Part shown: piece by piece, positions 33,584-41,946 of the stretch
Numbering within the stretch: position 1 is the stretch's first letter
Layout: the number at the start of each line of letters is the position of its first letter
Assembly (NCBI RefSeq): GCF_016612535.1
Contig: NZ_JAENXS010000002.1
Location: 682,001-746,000 of the forward strand
DNA: 64,000 nucleotides
Source of the DNA: Bradyrhizobium diazoefficiens
Lineage (GTDB): Bacteria > Pseudomonadota > Alphaproteobacteria > Rhizobiales > Xanthobacteraceae
Direction: 5' to 3'
Notes under the pieces: model-generated
The model's database searches: none
The model's input: only the letters and a program-made list of their open reading frames with translations
What the model was told of the DNA's origin: nothing
Position numbers and translations under genes: made by a program

Positions 33584-34459
33584 ATGACCAAATTCGTGAT
33601 CGAACCGCATTTCCGCCTGCAGGAATGGCTGGCCGAGGAAAAGGGCTACTTCCGCGACGAGGGGCTCGAGTATGAATTCCGCGAGCTGATCCGCTCGACC
33701 GAGGGCCAGCACCACAACAAGGTCAATGAAGGCGCCTTCCAGAGCATCGAGAAGGGCCGCAAGGCAGACGTCAGCTGCGCCTGCCACTGGACCGTCAACG
33801 TCGCCGCCTCGAACGGCCACGCCAAGCTTTACGCCGACGTCTATTCGGTCGCGCCTTCGGGGATCTTCGTTCCGGCGGATTCGAAAATCCGTACACCTGC
33901 CGATCTCGCCGGCGTGCCGATCTCGGTCGGCTTCCAGTCAGGCAGCCATTATTCGACCATCCAGGCGCTCGAGCCGTATCTGGCGCCCGGCCAGATCAAT
34001 CTGACCTTCGAGGACGGCATGCTGTTCCGCCGGATGGAGCTGCTGTTCGAGGGCAAGAGCGAGGCGGCTGCGCTGTTCAACGGCCCCTATTATTTCGCCG
34101 AGCAGCTCGGCTATCGCAAGATCGTCGACACGACCTTCATGATCGCGTCCATGATCAATGGCGATCCGGCGCCCGAGGACATCAAGCGCTATTTCCGCGC
34201 CCTGAAGAAAGCCCAGCGCGACATCGACATGCGCCCGGAACTTTACACCCGCTACTACAAGAACGAATTTCCCGAGCACTTCCACGCAGCGATGGATACG
34301 CGGCGTTGGGGGCCCGGCGAGCGCATCGTGTTCGAACCCTATTCGCGCGAGATCTACGAGCAATCGTTCGACTGGATCGAGAAGCACGGCATCTTCAAGG
34401 AAGGCACGATGGGCGACGGCAGCTACGACAAGGCCACCGTCGCGTTCGGGAGGATTTGA
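33584..34459 (+). CDS. substrate-binding-fold protein without signal peptide
   Basis: 291 residues from the ATG at 33584 with GGAGGGA upstream. The sequence resembles NMT1/THI5 or SsuA-like binding proteins: a two-lobed pattern starting FVIEPHFRLQEWLAEEKGYFRDEGLEYEF, a hinge-like region near PADLAGVPISVGFQSGSHYSTIQAL, and helical C-terminus. No signal peptide precedes it, and no transporter genes are adjacent. It could be a cytosolic enzyme with this fold (as in THI5 or dihydroxyphthalate decarboxylase) or a ligand sensor. It is probably controlled by the divergent LysR regulator. Confidence 0.65.
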   Translation: MTKFVIEPHFRLQEWLAEEKGYFRDEGLEYEFRELIRSTEGQHHNKVNEGAFQSIEKGRKADVSCACHWTVNVAASNGHAKLYADVYSVAPSGIFVPADSKIRTPADLAGVPISVGFQSGSHYSTIQALEPYLAPGQINLTFEDGMLFRRMELLFEGKSEAAALFNGPYYFAEQLGYRKIVDTTFMIASMINGDPAPEDIKRYFRALKKAQRDIDMRPELYTRYYKNEFPEHFHAAMDTRRWGPGERIVFEPYSREIYEQSFDWIEKHGIFKEGTMGDGSYDKATVAFGRI

Positions 34460-34472
34460 GCGGTTGCCTCAA

Positions 34473-36212
34473 TCAACGGCAATCGTCGTCGTCGCGATCG
34501 CACGCTCCGCCTTCATGGTCGTCCGCGTCACGACCAAGTCCCGTCTCCGGCGTGAACGAAACGCCCCGGAGCGCTTCGGCGAAGCGCGCGGAACGCACCG
34601 TGGTGAACGTCTCGCTCGCTGGCAGCGCAGTCGCGGCCAACTTGTCCTTGATCATCACGAGCTTGTTCGGATCGGCGCCCTGGTCGCCGCCGCCACTCAC
34701 CGTCGAGGTGATCGCCCAGATCGATGCCGTGCCGTCGGAATTGACGCGTCCAACGATGTTACGCAGGCCGTCGGTCGCGGGCGACCACGGCAGGCCGGTC
34801 GCAGCGTTGTTGCCTGTCGGGTAGTCCCGCACGGTATAGGGGACGCCGAGACCAAGTCCGGCCTGTAGCGTGTAGCTCAGCTTCCAGGTCTTGGTCGTGT
34901 CGTCGAACACCCATTTCTGCAAGCCTGCTCCGGTCTGGGCTGCGGCGGCAGTGTAGGTGTTGGTCGCGGCGCTGAACGTATTCGTGCCGTCGCCCTCGTC
35001 GGCCACATAGAGCGTCTTGGCGTCTGCGAACCAAACGCCGAACGGGAACGCGGTCGCTGTCTTGGCGAGATTGGTCGGAAAACCCTTGAGCACGCACATG
35101 TTGTAGGGCGTGACGCCGAGCGTCTGAAGCTTTGATGCATCATAGTAGATCGGCGTCGTCGGCAACTTTGCCGATGCGCTGGGCAGACCGACGCCATTGG
35201 GGCATGCGAGCGGCTTGCCGTTGGCGTCGAAGCCCGAGGTGTCGATGAAGTACACCGTGTTGACGCCGTTGCCGCCGCTGCCTTTCGTCACATAGACCAC
35301 GTCGTTGAACACGGTCAGGCCACGGAAGTTGGTGTCCTTGCCAATCTTGTCTGCCTTCAGACTCAACTCGGTGACATTGAAACTGCCGGCCGGTGTCGGC
35401 AGGCCCGGATCAGGTTGGTCGACGAGCGGAGCCTTCGCAGCGGTCATGATCTGCGCGCCGGCACCGATGATGACGCCATTCGGCTGGGGGTTGCTGCCGT
35501 TGCCGGCATTGCCGGTGGTATAGAACACGTTGGCGCCAGGCCGGTCGTTCAGAACAGCCGCGCGCCCGTTGTTGCCGCTATAGGCGTTGGTCTTGGTGAA
35601 GCGGAAACGGCCATGCTCGTCGACCGTCGCGATCACGCGCGAGAACGCCGATGTCACCGGGTTGGTCGGATCGACGACATCAGGCGTATTGGAATTGGAG
35701 ACGTCGACCGCATCGACCGGAGCGAGGTAACCCATGAACGATACGCTGTGGCGATCGATCGACAGGTTCAACCCAATCTCGGACTTCGACGGGAAGCTCG
35801 TCACCATCTGGTCCTTGTTCGACGTGACGCCGCGCTGACCGCTGTTCGGCACCTCCAGCGACTGGACGCGATGGCCGTTCAGCCGCAGCTCGTCGAGCAC
35901 GATCTTGGCGGTGATACCAAAAGAGCCGTCGACCAGATCGTTGCTGAATACCATCGGATAGGTGCCGTCCGCAGTTGCGGCGGCGCAATTGGGCGCCACA
36001 CAATTCGGCGGCAATTGGGTGATGCCGGCCGTGATGTTTGAAGCTTTGTTGTCATAGACCGCTTTGCTCAAGAGCAAATGACCCGGCCGGAAATGAAAAT
36101 CGTCCTGATCGGCCTGCGCCGGCATACCGGCCAGTGCGGTCGACGCGAACAACGCAGACACAAATACGGTCCGCGGAAGTCCCACGAACCCGCGCAATCC
36201 TTTGACAGCCAT
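34473..36212 (-). CDS. large secreted protein of unknown function
   Basis: 579 residues from the ATG at 36210-36212 (GGGAAAG upstream). Signal peptide (TVFVSALFASTALAGMPAQA), then a mature protein rich in Asn, Gly, Thr and Val with repeated short beta-strand patterns (FRGLTVFNDVVYVTKGSGGNG, FGVWFADAKTLYVADEG, NIVGRVNSDGTASIWAITS), suggesting a beta-propeller. Paired cysteines occur near PPNCVAPNC. The C-terminus is strongly acidic (DADDHEGGACDRDDDDCR). No known family is recognised. It is divergent from the serine hydrolase gene. Confidence 0.65.
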   Translation of the reverse strand: MAVKGLRGFVGLPRTVFVSALFASTALAGMPAQADQDDFHFRPGHLLLSKAVYDNKASNITAGITQLPPNCVAPNCAAATADGTYPMVFSNDLVDGSFGITAKIVLDELRLNGHRVQSLEVPNSGQRGVTSNKDQMVTSFPSKSEIGLNLSIDRHSVSFMGYLAPVDAVDVSNSNTPDVVDPTNPVTSAFSRVIATVDEHGRFRFTKTNAYSGNNGRAAVLNDRPGANVFYTTGNAGNGSNPQPNGVIIGAGAQIMTAAKAPLVDQPDPGLPTPAGSFNVTELSLKADKIGKDTNFRGLTVFNDVVYVTKGSGGNGVNTVYFIDTSGFDANGKPLACPNGVGLPSASAKLPTTPIYYDASKLQTLGVTPYNMCVLKGFPTNLAKTATAFPFGVWFADAKTLYVADEGDGTNTFSAATNTYTAAAAQTGAGLQKWVFDDTTKTWKLSYTLQAGLGLGVPYTVRDYPTGNNAATGLPWSPATDGLRNIVGRVNSDGTASIWAITSTVSGGGDQGADPNKLVMIKDKLAATALPASETFTTVRSARFAEALRGVSFTPETGLGRDADDHEGGACDRDDDDCR

Positions 36213-36555
36213 TTGGCGCTTTCCCAATTTTATGATTTTCGCAAGACGGGCAGTCCGGCCAACTCGCGGCTCGGCGCGCACGCAGTCTGCGAGCGGACTG
36301 TTACAGCAATGCGAACGAGATACGACGCGTCTCGGCCATAGCCCTGCCTGGCATTTGGGCTGTAATGGCCCGGAACTCTCGACCAGTTGTCGTCGCCTAT
36401 CGGCGCGACCAAAATTGCCACAACGGATCTCGCGGAGAAGCTGCCTGGCGTTGACGTCACCTGCAAAACGATTGTAACGTTACACTTCGTAGCGGATCTC
36501 TTGCCGAGGGCGCAATATGGGACTGCAGCTTTTGGGATCGTCTGAAGGGCTCCCC
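36213..36555. other. divergent intergenic region with a 12-bp palindrome
   Basis: 343 bases between the secreted protein and the serine hydrolase. The clearest element is the perfect palindrome TGTAACGTTACA (36473-36484), 72 bases ahead of the hydrolase start, in an AT-richer patch. I see no convincing ORF or terminator. Confidence 0.5.
36473..36484. promoter_or_regulatory. perfect 12-bp palindrome, candidate operator
   Basis: TGTAACGTTACA is fully symmetric. The sequence class resembles TetR-type operators, but no TetR gene is adjacent, so the binder, if any, is unknown. Confidence 0.4.
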
Positions 36556-38484
36556 ATGAAACTGATCCAGGCATCACGCATGGCGGCGCTCATGCTTTGT
36601 CTCGGCGGCGTGGCACATGCCGCCGATTTGCAGACCGTCGAGGATCCCGACAGTCTCGGGTTTTCGGCGCGGCGATTGGCGCGCATGACTTCCTGGTTCG
36701 AGGCCCAGACCAAAAAGGGCGACCCTTCCGGTTTTGTCGTTGCGGTCGCCCGGGGTGGAAAGCTCGCCTATCTGCAACCCATCGGTCTTGCGGACCACGA
36801 CAAGGCGATTCCGATGCGGACGGATTCGATCTTTCGCATCGGCTCGATGTCCAAGCAAATCACCAGCGTCGCGACGATGATGCTGGTCGACGAAGGCAAG
36901 CTCGACCTCGACGCGCCCGTGGCGCAATATTTGCCGGAGCTCAGGGATAAGCAGGTCGTCAAGACCGATCCGGCCACTGGGGACGCGATCCTCCTGGAGC
37001 TTGAGCCTGCCAAGCGGGCAATGACCATTCGGGATCTCCTGCGCAACACGTCCGGCCTCGTTTATCCGATGGCTGACTATGCCGATCCCGGATTTGGCAA
37101 TACCGCGATACACCTGCTTTACGGCGCCAGGGCGCCGTTCCGACGCGATAAGCCCATCGCTTCCTTTGTCGCAAGCCTCGGCGCGCTCCCGCTTCTGCAC
37201 CAGCCGGGCGAAGTCTGGGAGTATGCAATCGGTTACGATGTTCTCGGACGTGTCATTGAAGTCGTGTCCGGCCAGACATTCGACAAGTTTCTGCAAAGCC
37301 GGCTGTTCGCGCCGCTTCGGATGGTCGACACCGGCTTCTATGTGCCGGAAGACAAACTCGCCCGTCTCGTCGCCGTGCCGGGCGCGCAGCCCGCACCTCT
37401 TTCGGATGGGGACGTCACCAAGCCGCCAACGTTCTTTTCGGGCGGCGGAGGGATCGTTTCGACGGCTCCTGATCTCCTGCGCTTCTGCCAGATGCTGCTC
37501 AACGACGGCGAGCTTGACGGTGCGCGCATTTTGAAACCCGAAACGGTCCGGCTGATGATGACGAACTCGCTTCCACCGGACATGCACGTCGCGGGACACG
37601 AAGCCGGTCCCGCTTTTGGGACGGGTTGGGGGCTCGGCTTCGCCATTCGCACCGATCCGAATTTCAGCCTGATCCCAGGTGCGGTCGGCAGCTTCAACTG
37701 GCAGGGAAGCTGGGGCACATTTTTCTCAGTCGATCCCGCGCAGAAGCTGATCCTCCTGATGATGATGCAGCGGCCGCAGTACAGGCACAACGCTTTCTAT
37801 TTCGACGCCATCCGTCGCCTGCCCTATGCAGCGTTGAAGGTTCCTGAAGTCGCCGCGCCGCTTGCGTCGCAGCCATCTAACGCCGCCCTGCTCACCGACT
37901 ATGTCGGACGTTACGATTTCGGCGGATCCGCAAGTTCGCTGGACCGACAGATCTTTGTCGCCGACGGTAACGGCTGGACCGGCCTAAAGTCCGTTGTCGT
38001 GGAGACCGATGGCCTCAAGGTGATCAAACCGGTTGATGGAGGCCCCGCCGCAAGAGCGGGTGTCCTGGCGGGAGACCTCATCACAGCCATCGACGACGCC
38101 TCGATCCGGGGCCAGACCCTGGAAGCGGCACTTCGCCGGATTCCAGGTCCGGTCAATGCCAAGATCAAGCTCAAAATCGCCCGCGAGACGCAGAGCGATC
38201 CGGTCGTTGTCGCCTTTGCCCGGGAGGCGGTCCCCTCGCACAGTGTCGCGCTTCGAATCCGCATCACGGACGGCAAGCTTGTCGTCGAGGCAACGGGCGC
38301 CTGGTCGGTGCTCGATTTCGACAAGGGCGAGCCGACGCCTGTGGCGGCTCTTTCAAAGGATGAATTCCGCGTCGAGGGCGGCGATCATACACGGATCAAG
38401 TTCGTTCGTGACGCTGCCGGCAAAGTCAGCGGTGCGGTACTCAATCCGGGACCGTGGGAGCAGCACGGCGCGCTCTTCCAATGA
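36556..38484 (+). CDS. serine hydrolase (beta-lactamase class C family) with PDZ-like domain
   Basis: 642 residues from the ATG at 36556. Signal peptide (MLCLGGVAHAADLQ), then a beta-lactamase/esterase domain with S97-M-S-K100 (FRIGSMSKQIT) and Y in WEYAIGYDVLG; the third motif is replaced by QGSWGTFF. From about residue 490 there is a PDZ-like unit (GLKVIKPVDGGPAARAGVLAGDLITAIDD) of the kind found in C-terminal processing proteases, then a beta-rich tail. It probably hydrolyses an ester or D-amino acid bond in the envelope. The PDZ fusion is unusual for the family. Confidence 0.82.
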   Translation: MKLIQASRMAALMLCLGGVAHAADLQTVEDPDSLGFSARRLARMTSWFEAQTKKGDPSGFVVAVARGGKLAYLQPIGLADHDKAIPMRTDSIFRIGSMSKQITSVATMMLVDEGKLDLDAPVAQYLPELRDKQVVKTDPATGDAILLELEPAKRAMTIRDLLRNTSGLVYPMADYADPGFGNTAIHLLYGARAPFRRDKPIASFVASLGALPLLHQPGEVWEYAIGYDVLGRVIEVVSGQTFDKFLQSRLFAPLRMVDTGFYVPEDKLARLVAVPGAQPAPLSDGDVTKPPTFFSGGGGIVSTAPDLLRFCQMLLNDGELDGARILKPETVRLMMTNSLPPDMHVAGHEAGPAFGTGWGLGFAIRTDPNFSLIPGAVGSFNWQGSWGTFFSVDPAQKLILLMMMQRPQYRHNAFYFDAIRRLPYAALKVPEVAAPLASQPSNAALLTDYVGRYDFGGSASSLDRQIFVADGNGWTGLKSVVVETDGLKVIKPVDGGPAARAGVLAGDLITAIDDASIRGQTLEAALRRIPGPVNAKIKLKIARETQSDPVVVAFAREAVPSHSVALRIRITDGKLVVEATGAWSVLDFDKGEPTPVAALSKDEFRVEGGDHTRIKFVRDAAGKVSGAVLNPGPWEQHGALFQ

Positions 38485-38571
38485 AACAGGCTGACGTTTT
38501 TTCCCGAGGTAAGGCCCCTTGCTGGCCGGCCTTGGCTGGAGGGTAGACTCACCGAATTCTGAGTATCCGCC

Positions 38572-39291
38572 CTAGCATCCCAGCTTGTCGGCGATCCCGC
38601 CAAAATCCTTGGCGACGATGTCCCATTGGCCTGTGGCTTCGAAGTCGATCTTCTGATGCGGGCCGTATTCGGTCGGGCGCGCCACGAAGGCGGTCTTCAG
38701 GCCGTAGCCCTGCGCGGCCTTGAGGTCGTAATTGTGGGCGGCCACCATCATCACCTCCTCCGGCTTCAAGCAGAGCAAGCGCGCGGCGCCGAGATAGGTC
38801 TCGGGATCGGGCTTGTAGTGCTCGAACAGCTCGGCAGACATGACGAGGTCCCAGGGAAGGCCTGCAAACTTCGCCATGTTGGTGAGCAGCGCGACGTTGC
38901 CGTTCGACAGCGGCGAGATCACGAACTTCGTCTTGAGCCGCGTCAGGCCGGCGACGCTGTCGGGCCACGGATTGAGGCGGTGCCAGCCTTTGGTGAGGTA
39001 ATCGAGATCCGCGTCGGTGAGGCCCTTGATCGCAAACTGCTCGACCAGCTTCTCCAGCGAGCGGCGATGCAGATCGTCGAGCATGACGTAGCCGCGCTCT
39101 GGATGCTTGCGCACGTCGTCCATCGAGGCCGAGTACACAGCACGCCAGCCGTCGACCAGAGCGGTCCAGTCGGCGCTGATGCCGCGGCCCCTCGCCCACC
39201 ACATGAAATCGGTGATCAGGCTGGTGCGCCAGTCGACGACGGTGCCGAACACGTCGAAGATGAGGGCTTTGACGGCGGAGAGATCGGACAT
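38572..39291 (-). CDS. haloacid dehalogenase, type II (HAD superfamily)
   Basis: 239 residues. HAD motif I is LIFDVFGTVVDWR with nucleophile D13, motif II is FVISPLSNGN, motif III a Lys in EHYKPDPETYL, and motif IV VMMVAAHNYDLKAAQ. The FGTxxDW form and the AHNYDL motif are typical of L-2-haloacid dehalogenases, which hydrolyse 2-halo acids to hydroxy acids, though many relatives act on other substrates. It is followed upstream by a palindromic repeat. Confidence 0.87.
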   Translation of the reverse strand: MSDLSAVKALIFDVFGTVVDWRTSLITDFMWWARGRGISADWTALVDGWRAVYSASMDDVRKHPERGYVMLDDLHRRSLEKLVEQFAIKGLTDADLDYLTKGWHRLNPWPDSVAGLTRLKTKFVISPLSNGNVALLTNMAKFAGLPWDLVMSAELFEHYKPDPETYLGAARLLCLKPEEVMMVAAHNYDLKAAQGYGLKTAFVARPTEYGPHQKIDFEATGQWDIVAKDFGGIADKLGC

Positions 39292-39315
39292 GGCGCTTCC
39301 CTCTTATTCTTTCTT

Positions 39316-39433
39316 GTCATTCCGGGGCGTGCGAAGCGCGAACCCGGAATCCATTTCATCTCAAACTCTGCGGCCTGATGGATTCCGGGCTCTCCGGGCC
39401 GCGCTTTGCGCGGTCGCGTCGCCCCGGAATGAC
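39316..39433. repeat. 118-bp palindromic intergenic repeat (GTCATTCCGGGGC ends)
   Basis: Perfect 13-bp terminal inverted repeats (39316-39328, 39421-39433) and a 12-bp inner pair CCCGGAATCCAT / ATGGATTCCGGG (39343-39354, 39378-39389). It lies between the haloacid dehalogenase start and the glpX stop. Confidence 0.8.
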
Positions 39434-39468
39434 GGAGAACATTAGTCCAGACGGAGAACATTAGTCCA
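39431..39468. repeat. 19-bp perfect tandem duplication over the glpX stop codon
   Basis: GACGGAGAACATTAGTCCA occurs twice in direct succession (39431-39449 and 39450-39468). The second copy includes the end of glpX and its stop codon (TTA at 39461-39463 on the plus strand). The first copy overlaps the end of the palindromic repeat. Confidence 0.85.
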
Positions 39469-40462
39469 AATGGAACTTCGCGAGCTCGCGGTGCTCGGCC
39501 TTGATGTAGCGCACGGTGCCGGTGACGGAGCGCATCACCACCGTCTCGGTCTCGATCACACCGTCCTTGCGGAACTTGACGCCCGAGAGCAGCGACCCCG
39601 TGGTGACGCCGGTGGCGGCGAACAGGCAATCGCCGCGCGCCATGTCCTCGATGCCGTAGATCATCTTGGGATCGTTGACGCCCATCTTGGCGGCGCGCTC
39701 GCGCTTCTCGTCGGAATCGAGGATCAGGCGACACTGCATCTGTCCGCCGATGCAACGCAGCGCGACGGCTGCGAGCACGCCTTCCGGCGCGCCACCGGTG
39801 CCGAGATACATGTCGACGCCGGTGTTATCGGGATCGGCACAGTGGATCACACCCGCGACGTCGCCGTCGGTGATGAGGCGCACCGCCGCACCCGTCGAGC
39901 GTACGCTCTCGATGATGCTCGCATGGCGCGGACGGTCGAGCACCAGCACGGTGATGCCGTCCGGCTTGACACCCTTGGCCTTGGCGAGGCGATGGACGTT
40001 TTCGGCCGGTGTCGCATCGAGTTCGACGACACCCTTGGCGTAGCCCGGGCCGATCGCGAGCTTCTGCATGTAGACGTCGGGGGCGTGCAGCAGCGTGCCG
40101 CCGTCGGCCATTGCCATGGTGGCGATCGAGCCCGGCATGTTCTTGGCGCACAGCGTGGTGCCTTCGAGCGGATCGACCGCGATATCGACCTCCGGGCCGG
40201 TGTTCATGCCAACCTTTTCGCCAATGAAGAGCATCGGCGCCTCGTCGCGCTCGCCCTCGCCGATCACGATGGTGCCCTGGATCGGCAGCTTGTTGAGCTC
40301 GCGCCGCATGGCGTCGACGGCGGCCTGGTCGGCCGGCTTCTCCTGCCCGTGCCCGCGCAGCCGCGCCGACGACACCGCCGCCCGCTCCGTCACGCGCACG
40401 ATCTCCAGCGTGAGAATGCGCTCGAGCAACGCTTGCGGCGGCACTGAAATATGGGTCGACAT
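39461..40462 (-). CDS. glpX: class II fructose-1,6-bisphosphatase
   Basis: 333 residues, full length for GlpX. Motifs GEGERDEAPMLFIGE, DIAVDPLEGTTLCAKNMPGS (metal and phosphate binding), and DRPRHASI, with ITDGDVAG later. It hydrolyses fructose 1,6-bisphosphate in gluconeogenesis and, in autotrophs, may also act on sedoheptulose bisphosphate in the Calvin cycle. It is followed downstream by homoserine dehydrogenase in the reverse transcription order (hom lies upstream on the same strand), an arrangement seen in related genomes. Confidence 0.95.
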   Translation of the reverse strand: MSTHISVPPQALLERILTLEIVRVTERAAVSSARLRGHGQEKPADQAAVDAMRRELNKLPIQGTIVIGEGERDEAPMLFIGEKVGMNTGPEVDIAVDPLEGTTLCAKNMPGSIATMAMADGGTLLHAPDVYMQKLAIGPGYAKGVVELDATPAENVHRLAKAKGVKPDGITVLVLDRPRHASIIESVRSTGAAVRLITDGDVAGVIHCADPDNTGVDMYLGTGGAPEGVLAAVALRCIGGQMQCRLILDSDEKRERAAKMGVNDPKMIYGIEDMARGDCLFAATGVTTGSLLSGVKFRKDGVIETETVVMRSVTGTVRYIKAEHRELAKFHLD

Positions 40463-40599
40463 CGGCTCACTCCTTCGAAACGTTTGGGACGGAAATCTCC
40501 GTCCGCATCAACTCGTAACACCCACAGTTCGTTCGAACTGTTTTATCGCTTGAGCACGACCTTTCCGGAAAACCGCTTCACACTTTTCCGGGTCATGCT

Positions 40600-41916
40600 C
40601 TAGTTCTTCTCAATCCGTATGACTTGCGGCCGCCCGCTGATCACCTTGTCCTTCTGCACGGCGGCGAGCGCGCGGCGCACCGCGTCCTCATGCGTGGCGT
40701 AAGTGATCAGGATGACGGGCACGGGCACCGCCTTGCCATCGGCCGGTGCGGCGCCGCCATTGGGATGGCGCTGCACGATCGACTCGATCGAAATCTTCTG
40801 CTCTGCAAGCCGGGTCGCGATCGCAGCCGCCGTGCCCGGGAAATCGCGCGCCAAGAGGCGGATGTAGTAGCCGCCCTCATGCCGCTCCATCGGCGCCTTC
40901 CTGGTGTCGTACAGATGCGAAATGGGCCGGCCGAACGGATTGGCGCGGATGCCGCGCGCAACGTCGGCGATGTCGGCGACGACGGCGGATGCGGTCGCAG
41001 CACCACCTGCGCCCGGGCCGACCAGCGTGATCGGCGGAATGCCCTCGCCGTCGATCGTGACCGCATTGGTGACACCCGTCACCTGTGCGATCGAGGAGGA
41101 TTTGGGAACCATGGTCGGATGCACGCGCTGCTCGATGCCCTTGGCGGTGCGAACGGCAACGCCGAGCAGCTTGACGCGGTAGCCGAGATCGGCGGCCGCG
41201 CGAAGATCTTCCGGCGCGATGGAGGAGATGCCTTCGACATACACCGCACTTTGAGCAACTTTCGTGCCGAAAGCGAGGCTGGCGAGAATGGCGAGTTTTT
41301 GCGCGGTGTCGTGGCCGTCAACGTCGAAGGACGGATTGGCCTCGGCATAGCCGAGCCGCTGCGCATCCTTCAGACATTCGGCGAAGGACAAGCCCTCCTG
41401 CTCCATCCGCGTCAGGATGTAGTTGCAGGTGCCGTTGAGGATGCCGTAGATGCGGTTGATGCCGGTTCCCGCAAGACCTTCACGTAACGTCTTGATGACA
41501 GGGATCGCTGCTCCAACCGCTGCCTCGAAATTCAGCGCGCCGCCATGCTTTTCGGCGGCTTTTGCCAGTTTGATCCCATGCTTGGCGAGCAACGCCTTGT
41601 TGGCTGTCACCACGGACTTGCCGGCGTTGAGCGCGGCTTCGACTGCCGACAGCGCGGGATCATCGGCGCCGCCCATCAGCTCGACAAAGCAGTCGATGCC
41701 GGGATGGGTTGCGAGCGCCATCGGATCCTTGACCCATTCGACGCCGCGCAGGTCGATGCTACGCTTCTTGGCCTTGGAGCGTGCCGTAACGGCGACGATT
41801 CGAATGCCGCGGCCGCTGCGACCCGCGAGCACGCGCGCCTGCGTTTCAATCAATCGGACAACTTCGGCGCCCACGGTGCCGAGCCCCGCTATGCCCACTT
41901 TCAGGGGTGCGACCAT
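40600..41916 (-). CDS. hom: homoserine dehydrogenase
   Basis: 438 residues. N-terminal Rossmann motif GIAGLGTVGAEVVRLIE, the substrate-domain signature GILNGTCNYILTRMEQEG with the catalytic Lys/Asp region (LGYAEANPSFDVDGHDTAQK), and a C-terminal ACT domain (YYIRLLARDFPGTAAAIATRLAEQKISIESIVQ) for threonine feedback. It reduces aspartate semialdehyde to homoserine on the way to Thr, Met and Ile. It follows the aminotransferase by 30 bases on the same strand, probably as an operon. Confidence 0.96.
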   Translation of the reverse strand: MVAPLKVGIAGLGTVGAEVVRLIETQARVLAGRSGRGIRIVAVTARSKAKKRSIDLRGVEWVKDPMALATHPGIDCFVELMGGADDPALSAVEAALNAGKSVVTANKALLAKHGIKLAKAAEKHGGALNFEAAVGAAIPVIKTLREGLAGTGINRIYGILNGTCNYILTRMEQEGLSFAECLKDAQRLGYAEANPSFDVDGHDTAQKLAILASLAFGTKVAQSAVYVEGISSIAPEDLRAAADLGYRVKLLGVAVRTAKGIEQRVHPTMVPKSSSIAQVTGVTNAVTIDGEGIPPITLVGPGAGGAATASAVVADIADVARGIRANPFGRPISHLYDTRKAPMERHEGGYYIRLLARDFPGTAAAIATRLAEQKISIESIVQRHPNGGAAPADGKAVPVPVILITYATHEDAVRRALAAVQKDKVISGRPQVIRIEKN

Positions 41917-41946
41917 GATGCTTTACGAAAACCTGTCGAAGAGAAC

